Shown here in pieces: positions 1 through 6,452 of a DNA stretch of 11,576 nucleotides. Every line of letters starts with the position of its first letter. Position 1 is the first letter of the stretch. A program made the position numbers and the translations under genes. Origin of the DNA: Planctomycetaceae bacterium. Lineage in GTDB: Bacteria > Planctomycetota > Planctomycetia > Pirellulales > UBA1268. The notes under the pieces are model-generated. The model searched no databases. It was given only the letters and a program-made list of their open reading frames with translations, and was not told where the DNA came from. The stretch is taken from NCBI GenBank assembly GCA_947453125.1, contig CANGGC010000024.1, positions 1 to 11,576 of the forward strand, given 5' to 3'.

Positions 1-618
1 GTTGAGGGCCGAGGGAGTGTTCGAATCCCACAGGTTGGGTTGGTAGGCCTTGCACTCGGCGATCGCGAGCGTCTTGGTCGTGCCGTCGATCATGTCGGCG
101 ATCCGGTAGCTACGATTCGGAGCAAAAGCCCCGTCGCCCACGGTGTCGCTGACGGGATCGTAGATGAACCACGTCCCTTCGTTGAAGCAGTAGTTCAGCG
201 GGTAATGAACGAGCGTGGGGGTGACCCGCTGCTTGTCGTTGGTCTCCGACGGGCACATGAACTGCCCGATTCGCATCTGGGCGACTTCCGGGTGGGCCGT
301 GAACGGAACCTGGCCACTGACGTCGATGAGCGCCGCGATGTTGCCCTGCTCGAGAAAGGGGAGGAGCCGCACCTGGGCCGAGAAGGGATCGAACGTCGAC
401 GTGCGTGGCAGGATGCTGAACGGGGGAAACTTTTTCTTGGCCGATTCATGGTTCAAGAGCGCCAGCGACATCTGCTTGAGGTTGTTGGAGCACTGTGACC
501 GCCGCGCCGCTTCGCGGGCCGCTTGAACGGCGGGCAGGAGCAGTCCCACGAGCGTGCCGATGATGGCGATCACCACGAGGAGCTCGACGAGGGTGAATCC
601 GGCGTGTCGATGGCGCAT
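1..618 (-). CDS. DUF1559 family protein with prepilin-like N-terminus (partial, 3' end outside window)
   Basis: The frame opens with ATG at 618 and stays open to position 1, giving 206 residues; the C-terminal part lies outside the window. The first residues are MRHRHAGFTLVELLVVIAI, a type IV prepilin/pseudopilin signal: cleavage is expected after Gly7 and Glu12 is the conserved +5 glutamate. The hydrophobic helix (about residues 8-30) runs into PAVQAAREAARR and then SQCSNNLKQ, which is the hallmark start of DUF1559 (SBP_bac_10-type) proteins. Later MCPSE and an aromatic-rich stretch also fit this family. Planctomycete genomes carry dozens to hundreds of such genes; their role is unknown, with a secreted or pilus-like surface location presumed from the prepilin signal. 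No strong ribosome binding site precedes the ATG. The family call is firm; the function is not known. Confidence 0.93.
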   Translation of the reverse strand, partial: MRHRHAGFTLVELLVVIAIIGTLVGLLLPAVQAAREAARRSQCSNNLKQMSLALLNHESAKKKFPPFSILPRTSTFDPFSAQVRLLPFLEQGNIAALIDVSGQVPFTAHPEVAQMRIGQFMCPSETNDKQRVTPTLVHYPLNYCFNEGTWFIYDPVSDTVGDGAFAPNRSYRIADMIDGTTKTLAIAECKAYQPNLWDSNTPSALN

Positions 619-875
619 GGATGATTCTCTGTGGCTGTGGGCACGGGGCAATTCGGGGAGCGAAGCCGAAGGAAGCGATTGGCGTGAGCGGCGCGCGAGA
701 CCGACAGGGAAAGCGTCCTGTTGGCGGTGATCCACTTGATGCGGGATCGTTGCCGGCACGGCTTCAACGGGAGAGACCGGAGGAAGTTTCATGAGAATCG
801 CGTAATGGCTCTTTGGAGCGGCCCAGCCAATGTGGGGCAGTGGGCTCGCGGAGGAATCCCGATCCCAAGTCTCTC

Positions 876-1373
876 CTACGGGATACGCCAACTGGCCGAT
901 GCCACCGCAGGATTGGCCAGCAGATCGGCGACGATCGTCTTCAGTACGGAATCGACGCGCACTGTCGCAAAGAGGTCGGCAGACATGAGAACGTGGGTTG
1001 GTCCATGGGGTGACGATGCCACGCCTTTGAGAACGAGGATCGCCTCCCAGGCGAATCCGGCCCCCGCCAATGAGCCGATGGCACCACTCCACCAGACCAT
1101 GGCGGCCGTATTGAGGCCATGGACGTTGAAGCCATCCCGGAGAATGACGCCACCCCCGAGGAACCCCAACCCACTCACCACCTGAGCTGCGATGCGGGTG
1201 GGGCTCGACTCGCCCTCGATGATCAGAGACAGGCCCACGTAGTGCGCGGCCCCGACGGCAACCAGCGCGTTGGTCTTCAGCCCGGCGACATGCCGGCGAA
1301 TCTCCCGCTCCATGCCGATGACGGCTCCGAGCAGGAATGCCAGCAGCGTGTTCAGTCCAAACTCCCAAAGCAT
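876..1373 (-). CDS. MgtC/SapB family inner-membrane protein
   Basis: A 165-residue membrane protein with four to five predicted hydrophobic helices. It carries the family signature in order: GAVIGMERE at the end of helix 1, then VAGLKTNALVAVGAA, then SGLGFLGGGVILRDG, then GLNTAAMVWWSGAIG. These match the MgtC/SapB consensus (ExR, AGLRT, GxGFLGAGVI, GLTTAA.W). Characterised MgtC proteins act in the inner membrane and affect Mg2+ limitation survival and the F-ATPase; the many environmental homologues like this one are not characterised. The C-terminus after the last helix is short (about 45 residues) and has no ACT domain. An ATG nine codons upstream (1400) has no ribosome binding site, whereas AGGAGGG at 1387-1393 lies before GTG 1376 and ATG 1373, so the shorter start is preferred. 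No terminator is evident downstream. Confidence 0.88.
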   Translation of the reverse strand: MLWEFGLNTLLAFLLGAVIGMEREIRRHVAGLKTNALVAVGAAHYVGLSLIIEGESSPTRIAAQVVSGLGFLGGGVILRDGFNVHGLNTAAMVWWSGAIGSLAGAGFAWEAILVLKGVASSPHGPTHVLMSADLFATVRVDSVLKTIVADLLANPAVASASWRIP

Positions 1374-1386
1374 CACGTTCGTCGTT

Positions 1387-1393
1387 CCCTCCT
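1387..1393 (-). promoter_or_regulatory. Ribosome binding site deciding the MgtC-like start
   Basis: The minus strand reads AGGAGGG here, 13 nt before ATG 1373 and 10 nt before an in-frame GTG at 1376. It lies inside the longer reading frame that begins at ATG 1400, which itself has no such site. The spacing suits GTG 1376 slightly better than ATG 1373. Confidence 0.55.
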
Positions 1394-1570
1394 GTACCAC
1401 GTGTCGCTGTTGTCGGAGGCAGCGACCGAGTTGGGGGGCAATCGGCTGGGCCGGAGGGCTCCATGCACTGCCATAAGCCGTTCGATTCCCCTCGGTCGAG
1501 TGAGTCAGGAGGGGGCAAGAAACTTAAGGCCGGGCCGGACGTTTGAATCATAGGGGTTCACACCGCTGAC

Positions 1571-1582
1571 GTCGCTAGCGAC
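1571..1582. repeat. 12-bp perfect palindrome in the intergenic region
   Basis: The sequence GTCGCTAGCGAC is its own reverse complement. It lies in the 268-bp gap between the divergently arranged MgtC-like gene and the CHAP-like gene, 60 bp before the latter's start. It could be a protein-binding site, but a palindrome of this length in GC-rich DNA may be chance. The rest of this gap shows no convincing promoter or structure. Confidence 0.25.
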
Positions 1583-1641
1583 ACCGGCGGCTTTGGGCCC
1601 CGCCACACCACGATGCACACACAGCCCCGAGTTCCCGCCCC

Positions 1642-2373
1642 ATGATCGCCACGCTTTCCCGCAGTGCAGCGATGGCTGCTTTGGCCCTCTCTCTGGCGGC
1701 GGTCTGCTGGGCCACGTTCGCTGTCGTCGCCCGCCGCGGAGGCTGGCGGTGGCGCTTCGCCCTGCTCGCTGCGTCGCTCGGCGCCGTGGGGGCCACGGCC
1801 TTCGTTTTCCACGGCGCGGAGCCTGCCGGCACTACCGCCGCCGAGTCGCGGCCCGCGCGGCTGGTTCCGGTGCCGGGGACCTGGGCCTTCACCGACAGCG
1901 GGTCGATCGTGCCGGTAGGGGTGCCGCTCGATCCGCAACCCGATCAAGAGATTCCAGAGCGGTTTGAATCGCGGGTCATTGCCGTTGGCAACGCGGAGTC
2001 GACGGCGAATTGCCACGGCTGGGTGTTTGTCGAGGGACGCTATTGGATTCCGACCGAGAGCGTCGACACGATCCTCAAAGAAAACCGCTACATCCTGGTC
2101 GACCATCCTCAGGCGGGGGATCTCATCGTCTACCGCGACCACGATGGGAGGCCCCTCCATACCGGCATCGTCAAGGCCGTGGGGGACGACGGCTTCGTGC
2201 TCGTGGAGAGCAAATGGGGGCAGTGTGGCGTCTTCTGGCACACCCCCATCGATCAGGCCTTCGGCGACGAGATCGAGTATTGGCACGCCGCGCGGGAAGG
2301 CCACGCGCTCCGCCTCTCCCGAAGCCCCGGGCCCGGCGTCCCTCCTCGGCCGTCGGGCAAAGCCGTCGAGTGA
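1642..2373 (+). CDS. Membrane-anchored protein with CHAP/NlpC-like (papain-fold) core
   Basis: A 243-residue protein. Two hydrophobic segments (about residues 7-30 and 39-57) predict an N-terminal membrane anchor, followed by a low-complexity linker to about residue 85. The C-terminal half has the order of elements seen in papain-fold peptidoglycan amidases: NCHGWVF with Cys124 at the start of a helix, PQAGDLIVYRD (the GD strand typical of CHAP and NlpC/P60), LHTGIV with His173, and FVLVESKWG with Glu189 as a plausible third catalytic or polar residue. A cell-wall hydrolase or a related transacylase-like role outside the membrane is inferred from this pattern; the substrate is unknown and the match is remote. 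The tail after residue 220 is Pro/Arg-rich and probably disordered. No Shine-Dalgarno site precedes ATG 1642; ATG 1672 is an alternative start that keeps most of the first helix. Confidence 0.75.
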   Translation: MIATLSRSAAMAALALSLAAVCWATFAVVARRGGWRWRFALLAASLGAVGATAFVFHGAEPAGTTAAESRPARLVPVPGTWAFTDSGSIVPVGVPLDPQPDQEIPERFESRVIAVGNAESTANCHGWVFVEGRYWIPTESVDTILKENRYILVDHPQAGDLIVYRDHDGRPLHTGIVKAVGDDGFVLVESKWGQCGVFWHTPIDQAFGDEIEYWHAAREGHALRLSRSPGPGVPPRPSGKAVE

Positions 2374-2487
2374 TCCCGCCGGGTGCGCTCACCGCCCTCC
2401 TCGGATGCGGCCAGTTGATGTCTGCCGGTATGCTCTGTGATCAAGAAGGTGGTTGCAGTCGCTGCCGGCAAGCAAGAGGAGAGAGCA

Positions 2488-3063
2488 ATGCGGGAACTCA
2501 TGATCGCAGTCATGGTCGCGATGGGAGGCCTTGTGGCGAATCAGGATCCAGAACTGCTGCGGCCTCTGCTCGACTTCACCACTCCTGAGTCCGCGCGGCT
2601 GTGGCAGGCGGTGAACGACGGCGTGATGGGAGGAGTCTCGCAAGGCCGATTCCGGATCACCGACGCCCGGACGATGGAGTTCTCCGGGAATCTGTCGTTG
2701 GAAAACAACGGTGGCTTCACGTCGGTGCGGACGAAGCCAACGACCCTCGACATCAAGACTGGCGACACGCTGGTTCTCCGCGTCAAGGGTGACGGTCGGG
2801 AGTACATGGTGAACATCTACACCAAGTCCCGCCGCATGGCTTTTTCATACCGGGCAGCTCTCCCCACGAAGAAAGATCAGTGGCAGGAGATCCACGTGCC
2901 GTTGGGCCAGTTCGAGCCGACGTCCTTTGGCCGGGTTGTCGCCGGCATGGGGCCCGTCGATCCAGGCCAGATCAATGGGCTCGGCGTCATGCTCAGCGAC
3001 AAAAATCCCGGGGCGTTTCGCCTGGAGATCGAGTGGGTGAAGGTCATCCGCGTGGCTGACTGA
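2488..3063 (+). CDS. CIA30 family protein (NADH:ubiquinone oxidoreductase intermediate-associated 30 domain)
   Basis: A 191-residue protein whose whole length after residue 25 matches the CIA30 (NDUFAF1-type) beta-sandwich. Recognisable blocks are LWQAVNDGVMGGVSQGRF, then FSGNLSLENNGGFTSVRT, then VLRVKGDGREYMVNIYT, then WQEIHVPLGQF, and a final INGLGVMLSDKNPGAFRLEI. In mitochondria this domain assists complex I assembly; bacterial single-domain homologues are uncharacterised and may bind carbohydrate-like ligands through the galactose-binding-like fold. The N-terminus MRELMIAVMVAMGGLVA is hydrophobic and may be a short signal peptide cut near residue 17. The start is set by AGAGGAGAG, about 6 nt before ATG 2488. 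An ATG 51 nt upstream extends the frame but has no ribosome binding site and would spoil the signal sequence. The gene follows the CHAP-like gene by 114 bp on the same strand. Confidence 0.88.
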   Translation: MRELMIAVMVAMGGLVANQDPELLRPLLDFTTPESARLWQAVNDGVMGGVSQGRFRITDARTMEFSGNLSLENNGGFTSVRTKPTTLDIKTGDTLVLRVKGDGREYMVNIYTKSRRMAFSYRAALPTKKDQWQEIHVPLGQFEPTSFGRVVAGMGPVDPGQINGLGVMLSDKNPGAFRLEIEWVKVIRVAD

Positions 3064-3084
3064 TCCCGGCTCGCCCCCTGAAAA

Positions 3085-3104
3085 CGACGTCACATCCGAC
3101 GTCG
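3085..3104 (-). repeat. 7-bp stem hairpin after the CIA30 gene
   Basis: CGACGTC and GACGTCG flank a 6-nt spacer (3092-3097). On the minus strand the hairpin is followed by TTTT, so it could be a weak terminator for that strand. On the plus strand there is no T-run. Confidence 0.3.
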
Positions 3105-3144
3105 CACGCGCACGAACCCTGCGGCACGCCGCGGCTGTCCGAAC

Positions 3145-3189
3145 AAAAAACGGCCGCATCTCCCGCCCTCGCGGATGATGCAGCCGTTT
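3145..3189 (-). terminator. Orphan intrinsic terminator, minus strand
   Basis: Arms AAACGGCCGCATC (3148-3160) and GATGCAGCCGTTT (3177-3189) pair over 13 positions with a single G-U type mismatch, and an inner CCGC/GCGG (3163-3166, 3171-3174) extends the hairpin. Read on the minus strand, the stem is followed by TTTTTT (3150-3145), as in a Rho-independent terminator. No protein gene on the minus strand lies immediately upstream; the next element in that direction is the tRNA-like 3' fragment at 3193-3213. On the plus strand it could also act weakly downstream of the CIA30 gene, but it lacks a T-run there. Confidence 0.6.
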
Positions 3190-3192
3190 CAG

Positions 3193-3213
3193 TACCCTCG
3201 ACAGGGATCGAAC
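3193..3213 (-). other. Possible tRNA 3'-end remnant (attachment-site-like)
   Basis: On the minus strand the sequence runs G, TTCGATC (a good T-loop), CCTGT (3' strand of a T-stem), CGAGGGT (3' strand of an acceptor stem) and A (discriminator). The 5' T-stem strand that should precede the loop (ACAGG) is missing, and the sequence diverges exactly there, so no complete tRNA can be folded. A minus-strand terminator follows 4 nt later, as expected behind a tRNA gene. Such 3' fragments are what integration at a tRNA gene leaves at one element boundary. The match is short, so chance remains possible. Confidence 0.35.
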
Positions 3214-3329
3214 AAACAGGGTTTCACTCGGAAAAAACCGCGAAAGCGCCCACCCCCCGGCGCAAATTCCGGCACCACCCGTCGAAAGGGCCGCCAAGGG
3301 CAGGGCAGGGGACGGAAAGGAGGTGCCAC

Positions 3330-5327
3330 ATGATGCACCTCCGACAGCCGATCGTGCTGCCCTCTGGCCGGCCGCTGAGAGTCTTGATTCAGGCTCGCTA
3401 TTCCACCGAGGAGCAGCGGCAGACGAGCACCGAGGACCAGATCGCCAACTGCCGGCGTTTTCTGGCCGACAATCTCCCCCGCGACATCGAGCCCGACAGG
3501 CTGGCCATCGAAGTCATCCACGAGCCTGAGATCAGTGGCGAGCGGATGAGCCGCCCCGGCATCAACGAGGTCTGGGCTGGCATCGCAGCCGGGCGGTGGG
3601 ACCTGATCATCGCCGAGGAGTCGAGCCGGCTCTATCGGCACATGACCTTCGCCGGGCTGCTCTTCAATACGGCCGTCGATGCCGGCATTCGGATTCTGTG
3701 CCCGACCGACTACATCGACACAGCCGACGATGACTGGCCGGAGCGGCTGAACTCCTCCCAGTCGTCGCACTCCCGGGCGAACTACTACAACCGGACCCGA
3801 ATCAAGCGGGCCCATCAGGGGCTCTGGGATCGCGGCGCAGCGATCGGGTCGCTCAAGGTGGGGTATCGCCGGCGACCGAGCAAGCCCGCCACCGAATCGG
3901 CACCGGCGGAGGGGCCCTACTACGACGAGCTGGACGCCGATCAGGTGCCGGTCGTCTGCGAAGTCTTCGACCGTGTGGCTGGCGACGAGCCCCCCTGGGC
4001 GGTCGCCGAGTGGCTCACGTCGATCGGGTTCTCCAAGGGGTCCCACGGCCAGAAGCCGGAATGGTCTGCAGCCAACGTGATCGAGCTCATCCGTAGGCCG
4101 GACTACCGGGGCGAGCAGACCTTTCGCAAGAGAATCAGCAAGCAGCAGCTGACGACCGGCCGATCCAAGCTGGTGCGGAATAGCGCCGACGCGGTGCTCA
4201 CCCGGCAGGCTCCTCATCTGCGGATCGTGAGCGACCACGTCTGGTACGAGGCCAACGCCGCCATCGATCGGCGTCGGACGCGGCTCTTTGTCCCCACCGG
4301 CTCCGACCACCCGCTCTCGGGCAAGGCGAGGGACTCCCGCGGCCTCCTTTCCACGCTCTTCGTGTGCGGCATCTGCGGCGGCCCCATGCACGCCGAGGGG
4401 CGCCACGAAGGGGGCTACCGGTGCGCTCGTGCCAAGAACTACGAGTGTTGGAACCGCACCACCTGTCTCCGGGAGCAGGCCCACGAGGCGGTCATCGCTG
4501 CTGTGGCGCAGGAGGTCATGGCGCTTGCCGACAGCCGTGAGCAGCTCGTGGCCCGCGTCCTCGAGCTTCACGCCTCCGGAGGCGACCTCGCGGCGTCGCA
4601 GCGGGCGTTGCAGTCGGAGGAGTCCAAGCTCAGCGGCAGCATCGCCAACCTCTGCCTCGCCATCGAGAAAAGTGGAGATGGAATCGAAGCTCTCGTCGAG
4701 CGATTGGCGAGCCGGGAGCGCGATCTCAAGGTGGTGCGGTCCCGGCTCGCTGAACTGGCGAGCCAGACGCAGGACAGGAAGCCGCCGCCCACGGCCGCTG
4801 ACATCCTTCGGCACCTGGAGTCTCTTCAGGCCGGGCTGGCTGCCAGGGACAGTCGTGCGGGCGTGATCCTCAGGCAACTCCTCGTCGGCCCGATTCGAGC
4901 CATTCCGCACCGGCAGTTCGACTCCAACAAGGTCGTGCTCCGGGCCGAATTCGAAATCATGCTGTCGCAGTCGCTGCCGGTGATGGTCGCCAAGTCGATC
5001 GAGGGCGCTGCCGACGCCGCGCTCTCTGACCTGCGGCTGGTCAGGCAGCCGATTGTCGTCGACCTGTTCACGCCGTCGGCACTCGCTGCCCATGCGGTTG
5101 AGGCTTATGAGCTGGCAGAGACCGGTCTGTCGCTCGCGAAGGTGGGGGCGGCCCTTGGCGTATCGAGGCGGCAGGCTGATCTCTGCAGCCAGTTGGGAGC
5201 CAAGATGACGGCCGCCGGGGTGACCGATCCGTTCGTTCGCCTCACGGAGCGACCGGAGAAGGTTTCCCGGTGGAGGCGCGTGCGTGATCGCGGCGATGGC
5301 GACAGGGACCAACGCCGGGCTTCGTAG
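3330..5327 (+). CDS. Large serine recombinase (site-specific integrase/resolvase family)
   Basis: A 665-residue protein in three parts. The N-terminal resolvase-like catalytic domain (about 17-150) has ARYSTEEQ with the nucleophile Ser25 and Arg23, ISGERMSRPGINEV with Arg75, and EESSRLYRHM with Arg100 and Arg103. The usual Asp just before Arg100 is Ser, as in some family members. The recombinase domain (about 150-330) includes the KRAHQGLWDRGAAIGSLKVGYRR region. A zinc ribbon follows (CGICGGPM, then further Cys residues, about 345-375), then a coiled coil (about 415-480) of the kind that controls integration versus excision. Near residues 600-620, SLAKVGAALGVSRRQADL looks like an added helix-turn-helix. 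It would cut and rejoin DNA between two short att sites through a 5' phosphoserine link. AAGGAGGT at 3317-3324 is an ideal ribosome site for ATG 3330 or 3333. A strong terminator follows the gene. Confidence 0.95.
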   Translation: MMHLRQPIVLPSGRPLRVLIQARYSTEEQRQTSTEDQIANCRRFLADNLPRDIEPDRLAIEVIHEPEISGERMSRPGINEVWAGIAAGRWDLIIAEESSRLYRHMTFAGLLFNTAVDAGIRILCPTDYIDTADDDWPERLNSSQSSHSRANYYNRTRIKRAHQGLWDRGAAIGSLKVGYRRRPSKPATESAPAEGPYYDELDADQVPVVCEVFDRVAGDEPPWAVAEWLTSIGFSKGSHGQKPEWSAANVIELIRRPDYRGEQTFRKRISKQQLTTGRSKLVRNSADAVLTRQAPHLRIVSDHVWYEANAAIDRRRTRLFVPTGSDHPLSGKARDSRGLLSTLFVCGICGGPMHAEGRHEGGYRCARAKNYECWNRTTCLREQAHEAVIAAVAQEVMALADSREQLVARVLELHASGGDLAASQRALQSEESKLSGSIANLCLAIEKSGDGIEALVERLASRERDLKVVRSRLAELASQTQDRKPPPTAADILRHLESLQAGLAARDSRAGVILRQLLVGPIRAIPHRQFDSNKVVLRAEFEIMLSQSLPVMVAKSIEGAADAALSDLRLVRQPIVVDLFTPSALAAHAVEAYELAETGLSLAKVGAALGVSRRQADLCSQLGAKMTAAGVTDPFVRLTERPEKVSRWRRVRDRGDGDRDQRRAS

Positions 5328-5415
5328 GCCGGCGTCGGTAGCTGATTGGGATTTCGAGATGGCCGTCGCCGGTATCTGCGGTTCTCGGCGGGGCAGGGGG
5401 GCCGCGGTGAGCCAC

Positions 5416-5447
5416 AAAGCCGCCCCCACCCGGGGGCGGCTTTTTTT
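5416..5447 (+). terminator. Strong intrinsic terminator of the recombinase gene
   Basis: AAAGCCGCCCCC (5416-5427) and GGGGGCGGCTTT (5432-5443) form a perfect 12-bp stem with a 4-nt loop ACCC, and the T-run continues to 5447. It lies 88 nt after the recombinase stop codon. The A-run on the other side means it may also act on minus-strand transcripts. Confidence 0.92.
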
Positions 5448-5486
5448 AGCTATCAGCGGGGGTGGTCGACTGGGCCGAGGGGCCTG

Positions 5487-5783
5487 CTAAGCCGTGGAAC
5501 GGTGAAGCAGGAACAAGCCCGGCTCCCGGACGGGATGCGTGCCTGTTCCGGGTTCGTCGCGCCGGCGTATTCCCCGCGATTTAAGCGAAAAACGGTCGGG
5601 GAGGCGCGCGGTGGCCACCGGCGCGGGTGGAAACGCGCATGACCTGCGGAGCCGCCGCCAGGCCTCAGGGCACGCCACTTCCTCGGGGCGGTAGCCACGC
5701 CAGAGGCCATCGGTGCCACGGAACGTCTTGAGCCCACTCTCGGCACTGATGCCCGCCCCCGAGATCACCACGACGCGTTTCAT
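5487..5783 (-). pseudogene. Truncated sirtuin (Sir2/CobB-type NAD-dependent deacylase), N-terminal fragment
   Basis: ATG 5783 follows a GGAGG ribosome site (GGAGGCGAG directly before the ATG). The first 42 residues (5783-5658) are typical of class III sirtuins: MKRVVVISGAGISAESGLK, then TFRGTDGLWRGYRPEEVACP and EAW. GAGISAESG is the NAD-binding loop and FRG the following conserved turn. After that the frame stays open to 5487 but becomes Arg/Pro/Ser-rich, with no match to the expected helical region, the catalytic His motif or the Cys4 zinc module. Intact sirtuins are about 230-250 residues, so most of the enzyme is gone. No continuation is visible in the other frames or elsewhere in the window. 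The break lies close to the 40-bp palindrome and the recombinase, so loss during an insertion or deletion there is plausible. Confidence 0.75.
5510..5549. repeat. 40-bp imperfect palindrome, candidate recombinase att-type site or hairpin
   Basis: The left half (5510-5529) begins GGAACAAGC and the right half (5530-5549) ends GCCTGTTCC. When the right half is reverse-complemented, 15 of 20 positions match, with the outer six and an inner CCCG block identical. The centre lies between 5529 and 5530. Size and imperfect dyad symmetry fit a serine recombinase att site, which usually lies next to the integrase gene. It could instead be an RNA hairpin. No T-run follows on either strand. Confidence 0.4.
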
Positions 5784-5933
5784 CTCGCCTCCACCGTTCT
5801 TGCCAGCGCCCGCAGCGGCTCCGGGTCCGCTTACCGATCGTCTGTCCCGACTTCCACGAGAGCCCCTTCCGGCAGGCACGTCCGGCTCGATAATCAGTGA
5901 ACTTCTCCGCTCCAGCCCGGGCACGCCTTTCCG

Positions 5934-6452
5934 ATGATCCTCCGCCTCACCCAAAAACTCGGCTCCCGGCTCAAGGCCGGGTCATTGAAGCCGATGCCGA
6001 TGGACGAGGCTCCAATAGCGGACTGGACGGGCCATCTGTTCTTTTTCAACCGGACGCCCTACATCATCCTCTGCAACACCGCGACGCTCTACTCCGCGGT
6101 GCTCTTCGGCAACGGCATCACGGATGACAGCATCGTCATCCCTCGAGCCCTGGCCGCCCTCCGTGCCACGATGGAGGCCGATGGATTAGAGTTCGCGTAC
6201 GAGCGATTCATCGTGCCACGCACCGGCCTCATCTACTTCGCGTCGAGCTTCAGTCGCTCGGTAACGGGGTCCATGAACGAACTCGTCGCCTACGCCAAGG
6301 TGCTGCTCTCCGAAGAGGACGTGTCCCCCTACGGCCTCAGCGGCCCGCTCAACGACATGCTGCTTTCGTCACTGCGCAACGACGAGTCGCGGGGATACGG
6401 TCGCCCTCGCGAAGCCTTCCGATCCCTGATCGCCCAGTCGAGAGCCCCATGA
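5934..6452 (+). CDS. DUF6933-like protein of unknown function
   Basis: A 172-residue soluble protein, probably a member of the family annotated DUF6933. Family-like traits are the opening MILRLTQKLGSRLK, the WTGHLFFFNRTPYIILCNTA block (residues about 31-50), LYSAVLFGNGITDD, and GLEFAYERFIVPRTGLIYFAS. There is no signal peptide, membrane segment or recognisable catalytic motif. The pattern of short beta-strands and polar loops is globular. Its stop codon overlaps the start of the next gene in ATGA (6449-6452), so the two are surely co-translated and their products may act together. No Shine-Dalgarno precedes ATG 5934. A GATAAT 40 nt upstream (5889-5894) is a possible -10 box without a clear -35. 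The family name rests on memory of its sequence pattern; the biochemical role is unknown. Confidence 0.75.
   Translation: MILRLTQKLGSRLKAGSLKPMPMDEAPIADWTGHLFFFNRTPYIILCNTATLYSAVLFGNGITDDSIVIPRALAALRATMEADGLEFAYERFIVPRTGLIYFASSFSRSVTGSMNELVAYAKVLLSEEDVSPYGLSGPLNDMLLSSLRNDESRGYGRPREAFRSLIAQSRAP

Noticed and set aside
376..398. Second occurrence of GGGATCGAAC, resembling the tRNA-like fragment at 3193-3213
   Set aside because: It lies inside the DUF1559 coding sequence and is explained by codons; the similarity does not extend beyond this decamer.
40..498. A 152-codon plus-strand frame
   Set aside because: It is antisense to the clear DUF1559 reading frame on the minus strand and shows no motif of its own.
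1479..1503. GTTCGATTCCCCTCGG, resembling a tRNA T-arm
   Set aside because: No T-stem or acceptor pairing can be formed, there is no terminator beside it, and no other tRNA arms are present; probably chance.
1558..2304. A 248-codon minus-strand frame opposite the CHAP-like gene
   Set aside because: Its composition is low-complexity (Arg/Gly/Pro/Asp) with no recognisable domain, whereas the plus-strand frame has membrane helices and a Cys-His-Glu core.
3189..5429. A 746-codon open frame on the minus strand opposite the recombinase gene
   Set aside because: The plus-strand frame has all recombinase motifs and an ideal ribosome site. The antisense translation is rich in Arg/Pro/Gly/Leu without motifs, as expected for the complement of a GC-rich gene.
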